A stretch of 33,482 nt of DNA from a virus, in IMG/VR virus record IMGVR_UViG_3300046557_000318, positions 1 through 33,482 of that record. One strand, 5' to 3'. Of the stretch, positions 7,968-15,883 are shown piece after piece; position 1 is the stretch's first letter; every line of letters begins with the position of its first letter. The position numbers and the translations under genes are program-made. Under the pieces are notes generated by a model. That model did no database searches, was not told the DNA's origin, and saw nothing but the letters and a program-made list of their open reading frames with translations.

Positions 7968-8681
7968 ATGCTCGCTGCTGAAGCCTTGCGCCTTGCTGCT
8001 ATCGAGATCCTCTGCCCAACGGCGGCGATCGCGGCTGACAGTGGCTATCCGACGCGCGCTGGTGCTCGGGTCTTCGACAGCCGCGCGGTCGCGCTGGAGG
8101 ATATCGATCCGACCAAAGCTTTTACGCCGGTCCTTTCGCTCTACACCAACAAGTCTGGCGTGAAGCTGCGCGGGCCGCATGCGGCAGCGGGCGATACCAA
8201 CGCCGATGCCGTGTTGGAGATCATCGCCGAGCTGGCCGTTGTGTCCGGCGATGAGGGTGGCGAATTTGCCGATGCGATGGCATCCGACGATCCGGATGCT
8301 CGCCTCGTTTTGGCGGCCCTTTGCGCGCAAGTCCGATGGATCTTGGAACGCAGCCAGCAAGGCGGGCTATGGCGCCAGCTCGTTCGCCAGATCACCGAAA
8401 CGGAGTTCGAGCCCTTCGCCGTTCCCGAGATTGGCATGCGCTGGCAGCGCGTGACGATCCGGATGCACTGCGAGATCCGCGATGACGATTTCGACATGAC
8501 GGATGGTGGACTGCCGGAGCCGATCAGAGCGCTCTACGACCAGCTTCCGTCCGCGTCCTACGCCAAAGAGAAGCTTGCCGCGCTCGCTGCCTATTTTGTG
8601 CCGGAGCCGCTGCAGCCCTTGACGCAAATTCACGTCACGACCGGCCTGATCGAGTCCGGTCCAGACGACCTATCGCCCTGA
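7968..8681 (+). CDS. Putative tail completion/terminator protein
   Basis: This 237-residue protein starts MLAAEALRLAAIEILCP. A run of features suits a tail terminator or neck protein: an N-terminal helix, AFTPVLSLYTNKSG as a beta strand, DAVLEIIAELAVVSG, and a conserved-looking block ending EIGMRWQRVTIRMHCEIRDD. It lies between the putative connector and the sheath cluster, where lambda has Z/U and Mu has gp37. No catalytic motif is seen. The assignment comes from gene order; alternatives are another neck protein or an unclassified tail assembly factor. Confidence 0.55.
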   Translation: MLAAEALRLAAIEILCPTAAIAADSGYPTRAGARVFDSRAVALEDIDPTKAFTPVLSLYTNKSGVKLRGPHAAAGDTNADAVLEIIAELAVVSGDEGGEFADAMASDDPDARLVLAALCAQVRWILERSQQGGLWRQLVRQITETEFEPFAVPEIGMRWQRVTIRMHCEIRDDDFDMTDGGLPEPIRALYDQLPSASYAKEKLAALAAYFVPEPLQPLTQIHVTTGLIESGPDDLSP

Positions 8682-8696
8682 CATCGGAGATCCATC

Positions 8697-8912
8697 ATGG
8701 ATGAAATCTACAAGCCCGCGCCGGGCAAGCGCATCCCAATGCCCGGCCTTCAGCCGGATTGGCCGGAGGATGGGCGCCGCATCAATCCACTGAGCACCTA
8801 TGAGCTTCGCCTCGTCGCAGACGGCGATCTCATTTTGGTCGAGGACGAAACGACGCGATCGGCTGACAAGCAGCTCGATGCGAAACCGGAGGTGAATGAC
8901 GATGGCGAGTAA
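8697..8912 (+). CDS. DUF2635 protein, Mu gp38-like
   Basis: This small 71-residue protein has the DUF2635 pattern: a KPAPGKRIPMPG start, a PEDGRRI segment, then STYELRLVADGDLI. In Mu-like phages this family (Mu gp38) sits immediately before the tail sheath gene, as here; its role in the tail is not well defined. The polar C-terminal tail (TRSADKQLDAKPEVNDDGE) overlaps the sheath gene start, so translation of the two is coupled. ATG at 8697 follows CGGAGA at 8685-8690. Confidence 0.82.
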   Translation: MDEIYKPAPGKRIPMPGLQPDWPEDGRRINPLSTYELRLVADGDLILVEDETTRSADKQLDAKPEVNDDGE

Positions 8913-10389
8913 TATCCCGGCGAACCTGACGGCGCCGCTTTTCACTTTCGACGTGACGTCGGGTGGCAACTTCGAGAATGAGAACCGGCTGATCCTGCTC
9001 GGGCTGGGGCTGGCGGCTGGCGCCCTGGCGGAAAGCAATCTGGCTCTCTGCAATACCCGCAATGATGCCCGCCGCCTGGCTGGCGCCGGTTCGATGCTGG
9101 AAGCTATGTTCCTTATTTCTCGCGCCAACGCGCCGGCGCAAGAGATCTGGATCGGCCGGGTTGCCGAGGTCGGCACGGCGGAAATCCGCACCGTGACGGT
9201 TGGCGCTGTCCCTGCGGCTGGCGGACAAGGCGTTCTGCAGATCGCAGGCGAAAGCATTTCAGTGCAGATCAATGCCGGCGACACCGCCAATGCGGTTGCG
9301 ACCGCGCTCGCGGCGGCTATCAATGCCTATTACAACCGGCTGACGGGCGTCTCGCTGCCGTTCACGGCGACGGTCGCCACCAATGTTGTCACGATGACCG
9401 CCCGTCACAAGGGCGCCTTCTCCACTGGCATTGATGCCTTCGTCCCGGTCTTGGACTCCGTGAATGCCTTTGCCGGCATCCTGACTTTCGCGGTTGGTAC
9501 TGCAGGTGCCGGAGTGCCGGATCTTTCCGCCATTCTCGCCGCCATGAATGACGATCCCTACGAAATGATCGTCAGCGCCTTCGGAGATACCGCGAACGTC
9601 GCCTTGCTGGACAGCTTCCTCAACAACGTCTCGGGTCGCTGGTCCTACGCGCAGCAGCTCTATGGCCACGCGTTCTACCCAGTCACCGATACCTCTTCTA
9701 ACCTGGTCACAAAGGCGCTAGCTAAAGACAGTTGGCACCTGACGATGATCCCGCGCTTTTCCGCTGGCGGCTTTGCTGAGCCGGATTATCTCTGGGTCGC
9801 GGGTTTCGTAGCGCGCATCGCGGCATGGTCTGCAGGTGGGGCGAATGGCGACGTGTCGCGCAATCAGACCGGCCTTGTCGTTCAGGGCCTGTCGGCGCCA
9901 CGGTCGCGCGCCTACTGGATGGACTATGCGACGCGCGACGCCTTCCTGAAGAATGGCGTTTCGACCTGGTCGATCAATCGCAACGGCGACGTGACGATCG
10001 ATAAGATCATCACGCAGCAACAGACCGCCAACGGCGCGCCCGATACGACCTTCCGCGATATCCAGCGGATCTACCAGATCACTTATGCGCTGAAGAAATT
10101 TCGCGCCGATCTTGCCGCCGAACACGCTAACAAGGCTGTCGCGGACAGTAATCCGGACAATCTTGACGCCATCTCGACGGTGAAGGACATCAAGGCGACG
10201 CTGTTCCACTCCTATCAGGAGATGTCCGGCGTTCTTGAGAATGCGGAAGCGGCGCTGGCGGCAATGGTGGTCACGCGCGACACCGACAACCCGGATCGCG
10301 TCAACATTGCGCTGCCGCTCGATTTCGTCAACGCACTCGACATCCTGGCCGGCCTTGCCCGTGCCTACAGTCAGTTCAGCGCCGCTTAA
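8902..10389 (+). CDS. Contractile tail sheath protein, Mu gpL-like
   Basis: This 495-residue protein makes the outer sheath that contracts on infection and so marks the virion as myovirus-type. Typical sections are an N-terminal IPANLTAPLFTFDVTSG, a middle domain with beta-strand and Thr/Ala-rich parts, and a C-terminal sheath domain (SAPRSRAYWMDYATRDAFL, WSINRNGDVTIDKIITQQQT, AYALKKFRADL-like helix). GGAGGTG at 8888-8894 selects ATG 8902; the ATG at 8896 is one base from it. The tube gene follows after 27 bases, so the two main tail polymers are encoded together. Confidence 0.95.
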   Translation: MASNIPANLTAPLFTFDVTSGGNFENENRLILLGLGLAAGALAESNLALCNTRNDARRLAGAGSMLEAMFLISRANAPAQEIWIGRVAEVGTAEIRTVTVGAVPAAGGQGVLQIAGESISVQINAGDTANAVATALAAAINAYYNRLTGVSLPFTATVATNVVTMTARHKGAFSTGIDAFVPVLDSVNAFAGILTFAVGTAGAGVPDLSAILAAMNDDPYEMIVSAFGDTANVALLDSFLNNVSGRWSYAQQLYGHAFYPVTDTSSNLVTKALAKDSWHLTMIPRFSAGGFAEPDYLWVAGFVARIAAWSAGGANGDVSRNQTGLVVQGLSAPRSRAYWMDYATRDAFLKNGVSTWSINRNGDVTIDKIITQQQTANGAPDTTFRDIQRIYQITYALKKFRADLAAEHANKAVADSNPDNLDAISTVKDIKATLFHSYQEMSGVLENAEAALAAMVVTRDTDNPDRVNIALPLDFVNALDILAGLARAYSQFSAA

Positions 10390-10416
10390 GCGCCGCACAG
10401 AGAGAGGATCTAGACC

Positions 10417-10788
10417 ATGGGCAAGGATTTCGGCGGCCGCATCATTGCGCGCACTTCGAAGGGAGACACGTTCTCGCTGCGCGGAACGTTGAACGTAAAC
10501 CCGTCCGGCATTTCCACCGCAGCGGTGGTCAACCAGGATGGATCGGTAGACCGGACCGCCACCAACACTGCCTACAGGTTCGAGATCAATTTCGCCGACC
10601 GGGGCGCTGATCTTGATGCCTTGATGAAGGCGGATCGCTTCAACATGACATTCGAGGAGGAATTTTCGGGCGTCACGCACTACTACACTAACGCCTTCTT
10701 TGTCGGCGATCCGGTGATCAACCGACAGACCGGCGAAGTGACCGGCCTGTCCGGCCACTCTGAAAAATACAGCAAGACAGGTGGCTGA
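10417..10788 (+). CDS. Tail tube protein, Mu gpM-like
   Basis: This 123-residue protein would stack into the inner tube inside the sheath. It has an all-beta look (GGRIIARTSKGDTFSLRGTL, AYRFEINFADRG, KADRFNMTFEEEFSG, THYYTNAFFVGDP) and ends in GLSGHSEKYSKTGG, as in Mu gp40/gpM relatives. A GAGAGGA ribosome site at 10401-10407 precedes the ATG. The stop overlaps the chaperone start (TGATG). Confidence 0.93.
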   Translation: MGKDFGGRIIARTSKGDTFSLRGTLNVNPSGISTAAVVNQDGSVDRTATNTAYRFEINFADRGADLDALMKADRFNMTFEEEFSGVTHYYTNAFFVGDPVINRQTGEVTGLSGHSEKYSKTGG

Positions 10789-11090
10789 TGGCGTCGATCG
10801 TCATCAAGCTCAAAAAACCCTACGAGGCCCACGATACGAAATTCTCCACAGTCGAGCTTAGAGAGCCGACCTACAAGGAGATCTATCGCGACGGGCTTGG
10901 TCGGCCTCAGGAATGGCAACCGACGCCAAATGGGCCGATGCAGGTGACCTATCCGGTCGTCGTCGACGCCTATCTGCAAAAGATCATCATTTCGCCGGGG
11001 TACGAATGCCTCGGCGTATTGAACGCGGTGGATTCGCTGAAGCTCGAAAGGGCGGTATGCGATTTTTTTCTGGATACGACGGCGTCCTAG
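10788..11090 (+). CDS. Tail assembly chaperone, zero-frame product
   Basis: This 100-residue protein (MASIVIKLKKPYEAHDTKF..., ELREPTYKEIYRDGL) matches the layout of short tail assembly chaperones located between tube and tape-measure genes in Mu-, P2- and lambda-type phages (Mu gp41, P2 gpE, lambda gpG). These bind the tape measure and help tube polymerisation. It ends at a TAG located inside the loop of a strong hairpin, six codons after a run of seven T bases. That arrangement suggests that a fraction of ribosomes shift frame before the stop and make the longer product described separately. Confidence 0.86.
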   Translation: MASIVIKLKKPYEAHDTKFSTVELREPTYKEIYRDGLGRPQEWQPTPNGPMQVTYPVVVDAYLQKIIISPGYECLGVLNAVDSLKLERAVCDFFLDTTAS

Positions 11091-11206
11091 ACGCCGTCGA
11101 TGTCATGGTCTTTCGTCTTGGTTGGCGTGCAGCTGACATCGAGATGATGACGCCTTCTGCCATCTCCTATTGGGCGCGGCGCTTCATCGAGTTTAGAAAG
11201 TCATAG
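10788..11206 (+). CDS. Tail assembly chaperone, -1 frameshift fusion product
   Basis: A -1 shift on the T run at 11063-11069 would join residues 1-94 of the short chaperone to a 45-residue tail in the overlapping frame (SGYDGVLDAVDVMVFRLGWR... ending RFIEFRKS), giving 139 residues. The tail frame has no ribosome site of its own, is open precisely up to four bases before the tape-measure ATG, and contains WR...MTPSAISYWARRF, resembling the second parts of P2 E+E' and Mu gp41/42 products. Paired short and extended chaperones in a set ratio are a general feature of long-tailed phages. The frame logic is read from sequence; use of the shift is inference. Confidence 0.78.
11046..11099 (+). promoter_or_regulatory. 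-1 ribosomal frameshift signal (SD + slippery site + hairpin)
   Basis: Three elements line up as in the E. coli dnaX signal. GAAAGGG (11046-11052), an internal Shine-Dalgarno-like sequence, lies ten bases before the slippery site. T_TTT_TTT (11063-11069) is in the right phase, since the zero-frame codons are GAT TTT TTT. After a seven-base spacer is a perfect 10-bp GC-rich hairpin: CGACGGCGTC (11077-11086)/GACGCCGTCG (11090-11099) with a three-base loop that contains the first two bases of the zero-frame stop codon. Confidence 0.8.
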
Positions 11207-11209
11207 GTG

Positions 11210-13030
11210 ATGACCAAAGAAATCGAAGCGCGACTGAAAGTATCTGCGGTCGACAAGACCGGTCAGGTCTTTCAGGCTCTCGCGGGAAAGATGGACCAGG
11301 TCAACCACCGCGCGGAAGCGTTGAATAGGCAGCAAGGCATGATGGCCCGTGGTTCTCAAGCTGCCTTTGGCACATTGCTCCGCTTTGCAGCACCTGCAGC
11401 GCTTGCCTACGGCGCCAAGGCGGCGCTCGTCGATTTTGCCGCACTCGACCGTCAGATGACCCGGATAGGCAATACAGCCGGTTCGACTTCGGAGGAAACC
11501 AAAGCTGCATTTGTAACCATGCAGCAGGAGAGCAAGCAGCTCGCGATGCCGCTCAACGAGGCCGTCACCGCGCTCGATACACTGGTGTCCTCCGGCATGA
11601 GCCTGAAGGAGGCGATGGACTTCTTGCCGTCGGTGCTCGCCACGACGCAAGCCTCTGGTGCCGCCGTCGAGGATATCGCCAACACTGGCCTGAAGGCAGC
11701 CTCTGCCCTGAAGATCGAAGCAGGACAGATGCAGCACGCTTTCGATCTGATGGTTGCCAGCGGTCAGTCTGGCCAGTTCGAATTGAAGGATATGGCGGTC
11801 TATATCCCGTCGCTCGCCAACTCGTTCGCCCGTATCGGCTATAAGGGTGAGGATGGCTTAAAGCGGCTTATGGCGGCGCTACAGACCGTCCGCGAAGACA
11901 CGGGCACAGCCGAAGAGGCTGCAAACGACATGGCCAACGTGTTTCAGAAGATGGGGTCTCGCGAGACGATTTCGAACTTCAAGAAATTCGGCATTAACCT
12001 CACGAAGGAAATGGATAAGGCCAAGAAAAAGGGCGAAGACACCATCGACGCCTTCGTTCGGCTCTCCAATAAGGCAGTCAAGGGCGACCTGACCAAACTG
12101 CCGCTGCTGTTTTCTGACAAGCAGGTTCTCGAAGGCATGACGTCGCTGATCACTAGCACTGATCGGCTGACGCACTATTATACCATCCTGAGTGACACCG
12201 GCATCGACGGGACCGTCGCGCGCAACAACATCCGCGTTTTGAACGACACGCAGGCCAGCATCGACCGCCTGTCGAACTCCTACGAGCGGTTGAAGCAGAG
12301 CGCTGGCGAAGCGGTCTCGAAAGTCGCGGTCCCCATCATGGACAAGGTGTCCAATGATCTCGACTACGGCACGGCAGTACGCAAGGGGCTGGAAGGCAAG
12401 GGCATGGGCTATGTTGCCCGCGAAAACTGGATGGCCTTTCACCTGCCGTTGGGCTCGTTTTCGCAGAGCGATGATGCCGATCAACTCGCCTTCCAATCTG
12501 GATACCAGGATCCGGAATGGCTGAAGTCCTATTGGGTGAACCGATACGAGCGTGGCAACATGAAGCCGACCACGGGACGGGCACACATGTCTCGCAGCGG
12601 CACTCCCTCTGGTGGAGTTAGTCGGGATGCCGCAGCGCTTTCGCAAGCCACGGCGGCAGGCATGCCTGGTGCATTGCCCGGCGAAAGCGCGGTGAAGAAC
12701 TTTTTCCGCGTCCCGTCGAAGAGCGAGTTTCAGGATGCTCTGAAAATCGATCTGAAGCCGAGCGCCGATGAGGCCAGCCGGAGCATCGCCGATGGCGGAA
12801 AGCAGGCTGGCGATTCCATCAAGGAGAGCGCCGCCCTGTTCAAGGTTGCCGGCGTCGATATCGGTGCGGCGATTGCCGAGGGGGCCGCGAAGCTGGCTGA
12901 AGCCGCGAAGGCATTCGGCGCCAGCGCATCGATCGCTGCGACCGGTGGCGCGGCAGCACCAAGGGTTAATGCCGATCGGGGACGGACGATGTCGCCGAGC
13001 GTCACTGGCGGCGGCGGTGGTGGGTTCTAG
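11210..13030 (+). CDS. Tail tape measure protein (TP901/Mu gp42-like)
   Basis: This 606-residue protein sets tail length and helps pass DNA during injection. It has an N-terminal helical start (EIEARLKVSAVDKTGQVFQA), the conserved TP901 core block (DFAALDRQMTRIGNTAG, MPLNEAVTALDTLVSSGMSL, GAAVEDIANTGLKAASALKI, HAFDLMVASGQSGQF), an Ala/Ser-rich middle and an alanine-rich C-terminus ending in a glycine run. By the common rule of about 0.15 nm per residue it suggests a tail near 90 nm. The ATG at 11210 is three codon-positions past the end of the shifted chaperone; the GTG at 11207 is an alternative. The last four bases overlap a convergent small gene. Confidence 0.95.
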   Translation: MTKEIEARLKVSAVDKTGQVFQALAGKMDQVNHRAEALNRQQGMMARGSQAAFGTLLRFAAPAALAYGAKAALVDFAALDRQMTRIGNTAGSTSEETKAAFVTMQQESKQLAMPLNEAVTALDTLVSSGMSLKEAMDFLPSVLATTQASGAAVEDIANTGLKAASALKIEAGQMQHAFDLMVASGQSGQFELKDMAVYIPSLANSFARIGYKGEDGLKRLMAALQTVREDTGTAEEAANDMANVFQKMGSRETISNFKKFGINLTKEMDKAKKKGEDTIDAFVRLSNKAVKGDLTKLPLLFSDKQVLEGMTSLITSTDRLTHYYTILSDTGIDGTVARNNIRVLNDTQASIDRLSNSYERLKQSAGEAVSKVAVPIMDKVSNDLDYGTAVRKGLEGKGMGYVARENWMAFHLPLGSFSQSDDADQLAFQSGYQDPEWLKSYWVNRYERGNMKPTTGRAHMSRSGTPSGGVSRDAAALSQATAAGMPGALPGESAVKNFFRVPSKSEFQDALKIDLKPSADEASRSIADGGKQAGDSIKESAALFKVAGVDIGAAIAEGAAKLAEAAKAFGASASIAATGGAAAPRVNADRGRTMSPSVTGGGGGGF

Positions 13031-13191
13031 TGACCGACGATCGCAATATCGTTCGTCATTTGCTGCGTGTGACCGATCGAGCCGCCGAAAAACATCAGTG
13101 TCCCCATGATCGCCAGCACGACGAAGATGACGCGCATGGTTCCTGGAAACAGGATTGCCAGCAGAACTAAAACAATCAGCGCGATGATCAT
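13027..13191 (-). CDS. Small antisense membrane protein (54 aa), unknown
   Basis: I do not recognise it. It is the only coding frame in the 227-base gap after the tape measure and runs against the late genes. The 54 residues contain two hydrophobic stretches, about 2-15 (IIALIVLVLLAILF) and 21-37 (VIFVVLAIMGTLMFFGG), separated by a short basic turn (PGTMR), then a polar C-terminus (HTQQMTNDIAIVGH). A clean GGAGG (complement of 13197-13201) is five bases before the ATG. Upstream on the minus strand is GATAAT (complement of 13215-13220) with a weak TTGCAC 20 bases further, a possible promoter. A late-independent membrane protein could act in lysogeny, for example in superinfection exclusion, or as a holin/antiholin; this is speculation. 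Confidence 0.5.
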   Translation of the reverse strand: MIIALIVLVLLAILFPGTMRVIFVVLAIMGTLMFFGGSIGHTQQMTNDIAIVGH

Positions 13192-13257
13192 GACATCCTC
13201 CGTCAGGGTTCTTCATTATCAAAATGCGCGTGAAAGTCGAGTGCAAGGGAATTCAAC

Positions 13258-13716
13258 ATGCGGGATTGGAAAAAGACCCTTTTGCCCGCGAGCTTTCGCG
13301 GCGTGCCGTTCTTCGTCGAGTACGAGGACCTGTCGGGCGGTCGCCGCCTTGCCATGCATGAATATGCCGGCGGCGAACAGACTGATGTTGAAGATCTCGG
13401 TGCGTCGACCAGAACCTATGACGTAACAGCCTACACGATTGGGGACACCGCCGATCTCAAGGCGCTTACGCTGCAGTCGGCAGTCGCGATTGCCGGGCCG
13501 GGGCTTCTTGTCCTTCCTATCGACGGAGGATTTCTTGCCCATGTGCAAGGGTTTCGCCGCACGCGGCAGAAAGATAAGGCGGGATACATCGCCTTCGACA
13601 TTACCTTTGTTCCGAAGGCGCAAACGGCTGGCGCAATTCTATCGATCGGCGACGTTAATTCTGCCGTGTCCACCGGCCTGACCGTCGCCTCCGCTGCATT
13701 CGCGCGTCTCTTTTAG
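13258..13716 (+). CDS. Mu gpN-like DNA circulation protein, N-terminal domain only
   Basis: This 152-residue protein begins RDWKKTLLPASFRGVPFFVE, the signature start of the DNA_circ_N domain found in Mu gpN (gp43). It continues with the typical ARRTRTYDV/VTAYTIGDTADL-like section (TRTYDVTAYTIGD) and a beta-rich core (GPGLLVLPIDGGFLAHVQGF). In Mu this domain is the first part of one protein of roughly three times this length that acts at the baseplate/hub. Here it stops at 13716 and a separate gene with its own ribosome site supplies what looks like the remainder. AAGGGA (13245-13250) precedes the start. Confidence 0.85.
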   Translation: MRDWKKTLLPASFRGVPFFVEYEDLSGGRRLAMHEYAGGEQTDVEDLGASTRTYDVTAYTIGDTADLKALTLQSAVAIAGPGLLVLPIDGGFLAHVQGFRRTRQKDKAGYIAFDITFVPKAQTAGAILSIGDVNSAVSTGLTVASAAFARLF

Positions 13717-13727
13717 AGGATTTTAGT

Positions 13728-14354
13728 ATGGCGGCGGACAAGACGACAATCCTGTCGTGGCTGGCGGATCTGTCCGCTGCCATCGTGACTGACCCTGAAG
13801 ACCTGGCGGACGTATCGAGCCGCATTGCCGTTGCAGCAAGTCTTGACGCTGCTGCCTTCGCAACGGAGGCGTTGTCGCTGACGCGGATTGTAGCTGAGAG
13901 CGTGAGTGACAGCGCAGGCTTTGATCGCTGGTCTATCGCTCAGACCGTTGCTGCCGGCGACACGCGGGATGCAATGTCCGTTCTTCTCTCGGCGGCGCTT
14001 TCCATAGCTGGCGGTCGGGTTGATTGGCCGTCGCGGCCACAAGCCGGCAAGGCACGGTCGAGGATCGTAGATTCTGGCGACGTAGCGCTTGCTGTGGCGT
14101 CGAACATGGGTGGCGATGGTGCCGATCTCTATGGCTGGCTGTCCAGCCTCACGGATGTCGCCAGTCGCCTGATATCCGATCTCGCGGCCAATGCTGTTCC
14201 GATCGTGAAGGTCATGACCGGCCTTTCAATGCCGTCAACGGTCCTTGCCTATCAGCTCTATGGCGATGCCAACCGCGCCGAAGCTCTCGTCGACATTTCA
14301 TCGTCGGCGACACCGCTGGTAATGCCGACACTGTTCGACGCTCTCGCGTCCTGA
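13728..14354 (+). CDS. Probable C-terminal half of split gpN
   Basis: This 208-residue, alanine-rich helical protein has no signature of its own until the end, where STVLAYQLYGDANRAEALVD resembles the conserved end of Mu gpN-type proteins (a VxAYrLYGDa-type motif before the terminus). It is in a different frame from the preceding gpN N-terminal domain, separated by 11 bases, and has its own AGAGGA (13715-13720) seven bases before ATG 13728. The simplest reading is a gpN gene divided into two translated parts that assemble together. A sequencing frameshift is less likely because a proper ribosome site is present at the joint. Confidence 0.72.
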   Translation: MAADKTTILSWLADLSAAIVTDPEDLADVSSRIAVAASLDAAAFATEALSLTRIVAESVSDSAGFDRWSIAQTVAAGDTRDAMSVLLSAALSIAGGRVDWPSRPQAGKARSRIVDSGDVALAVASNMGGDGADLYGWLSSLTDVASRLISDLAANAVPIVKVMTGLSMPSTVLAYQLYGDANRAEALVDISSSATPLVMPTLFDALAS

Positions 14355-14360
14355 GGTTCC

Positions 14361-15407
14361 ATGTTCGAGACGATCGTCATCGATGGCCTGCCGCCTCACA
14401 AAACGGTGAGCATCAGTATGTCTGCAGAAGAGGCTGTCAGGACCGCAGCTCTAAGCCTCGTGCCTGTGGGGTCAGGCGTGCCTGTTTCGTTCGGTCAGCC
14501 TGTCACGATCAAGGCAGGCGACGACCTTCTGCTCACGGGCTACGTTCGCGATGTCCGGCCAAGTCATGAGGCGGACACGCGGTCACTGTCCGTTACCATC
14601 GTCTCCAAGACCATCGATGCGGTCGAATGTTCTGCCGATCATCCGACCGGAGAAATTCTCAACAAAAACCTCACGGATATCGCGCGCGAACTCGACACTT
14701 ATGGGATCGGTATCGAGGATGACGGCGACTTGCCCGTCGAACCTCGGCACAAGCTGCGTACCGGCGACTCCCTGTTTCATTCGATCGAGCTGCGTGCACG
14801 TGGACGCGGTATCCTGATCCACGACACACCGCAGGGAAAGCTGAAGCTCGCCACGAAGCCTGAGGGCACCCACGCGGGAAGCCTTGTACGCGGTATCAAC
14901 ATTCAGTCGGCATCATCGGCACTGTCCGAGCATGGCCGCTATTCCAAGGTCAAAGTTCGCGGACAGGCGAGCGAAGGCACGGCCAAGCAACAGCTGCGGG
15001 CGGAGGCATCGGCAAGTGATAGGAGCGTTGCTCGATCCCGCGTGCTGATCGTCCGCCATGAAGGCGAAACGACTGTCGGCCGCATGAAAAAGCGGGCGAG
15101 CTGGCACGTCAAGCGCGGCGCCGGCAACAGTGTCACCGCGTCGATCACAGTATCTGGCTGGCGCGACGCCGCTGGTCGCATCTGGTCGCGCAACTGGCTG
15201 GTCAATGTCGACGACGACTGGATTGGCATCAACGGCATGATGATCATCAAGAGCGTGACGCTGTCCCAAAGCGGCGACAGCGAGGGCACGACAGCGACGT
15301 TGGAGCTTGGTGACCCTCGCGCCCTCGGCGGCGAAAACCCGCGCGGCAAGACGTCGAAAGCCTACAGCGCGCCTGGTGCGATTAGCGAGGACTATGAGGA
15401 GCAATGA
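14361..15407 (+). CDS. Baseplate hub protein, Mu gp44 (gpP)-like
   Basis: This 348-residue protein occupies the Mu gp44 position and resembles the gpP/gpD baseplate hub group: an early beta domain with VTIKAGDDLLLTGYVRDVRP, SRSLSV-like strand (DTRSLSVTIVSKTIDAVECS), a LRTGDSLFHSIELRARGRGI region and a C-terminal beta domain (RDAAGRIWSRNWLVNVDDDW). It should form the trimeric hub below the tail tube. The gene begins six bases after the preceding stop and ends in an ATGA overlap with the spike gene. Confidence 0.9.
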   Translation: MFETIVIDGLPPHKTVSISMSAEEAVRTAALSLVPVGSGVPVSFGQPVTIKAGDDLLLTGYVRDVRPSHEADTRSLSVTIVSKTIDAVECSADHPTGEILNKNLTDIARELDTYGIGIEDDGDLPVEPRHKLRTGDSLFHSIELRARGRGILIHDTPQGKLKLATKPEGTHAGSLVRGINIQSASSALSEHGRYSKVKVRGQASEGTAKQQLRAEASASDRSVARSRVLIVRHEGETTVGRMKKRASWHVKRGAGNSVTASITVSGWRDAAGRIWSRNWLVNVDDDWIGINGMMIIKSVTLSQSGDSEGTTATLELGDPRALGGENPRGKTSKAYSAPGAISEDYEEQ

Positions 15408-15856
15408 GCGGCGAACGCATCGAGCTCGACGGGAACGTTACGCATAAGGGCGGACAGCAGTTTGTCTATGGTCGCGGATTCTTCAACAGCGGCTACAGCC
15501 GCATTCATCGACTGGAGCCGGCTGGTTTTGCATCGTATCCGATCAAAGGAGCCAATGGCCTGCTCTTCGCCCCAAATGGCGATGCGGACCAGGCCTATGT
15601 CCTTGGCGGCGAACATCCTGGACACCGCCCGAATATCCCGTACGGAGCAACGGCGCTCTACGATCACAACGGCGGCATCATCAAGTTGATCATGACGGGC
15701 ATGGTCATCGACGTCCAAGGCCGCACAGCTACCCTGACTGCCGGGGGCGGGTGGACAATCAACGGCCCGACTGTCTTCAACGGCAATATGCAGGTCAACG
15801 GAAATATCAATGCGTCCGGATCGATCACCGATGGTGATGGCGATGGCGGGGCATAG
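15404..15856 (+). CDS. Baseplate spike protein, Mu gp45 (gpV)-like
   Basis: This 150-residue protein has a short OB-like part (RIHRLEPAGFASYPIKGANG, GADQAYVLGGEH-type block) followed by a repetitive beta-helical end (GNMQVNGNINASGSITDGDG). That pattern is the membrane-piercing spike of Mu-like phages. The DGDGD-G ending is glycine/aspartate rich, fitting metal-binding tips of such spikes; I infer this and see no His-x-His apex motif. GAGGAG at 15396-15401 drives translation. Confidence 0.9.
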   Translation: MSGERIELDGNVTHKGGQQFVYGRGFFNSGYSRIHRLEPAGFASYPIKGANGLLFAPNGDADQAYVLGGEHPGHRPNIPYGATALYDHNGGIIKLIMTGMVIDVQGRTATLTAGGGWTINGPTVFNGNMQVNGNINASGSITDGDGDGGA

Positions 15857-15883
15857 TCCGCGAAACACCAACTGGGCGAACCC

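Noticed and set aside
9718-10758. Minus-strand frame opposite sheath and tube genes
   Set aside because: No domain or start signal; it is complementary to two clear structural genes.
11879-13246. Long minus-strand frame (455 codons) opposite the tape measure
   Set aside because: Arginine/aspartate-rich with no domain and no ribosome site; the tape-measure gene is unambiguous. The smaller frame at 13027-13191 is kept because it lies mostly outside coding DNA and has a strong ribosome site.
13106-13426. Plus-strand frame crossing the gpN start
   Set aside because: The product is low-complexity and Thr/Ser/Arg-rich with no ribosome site; most of it overlaps the well-supported gpN N-terminal domain.
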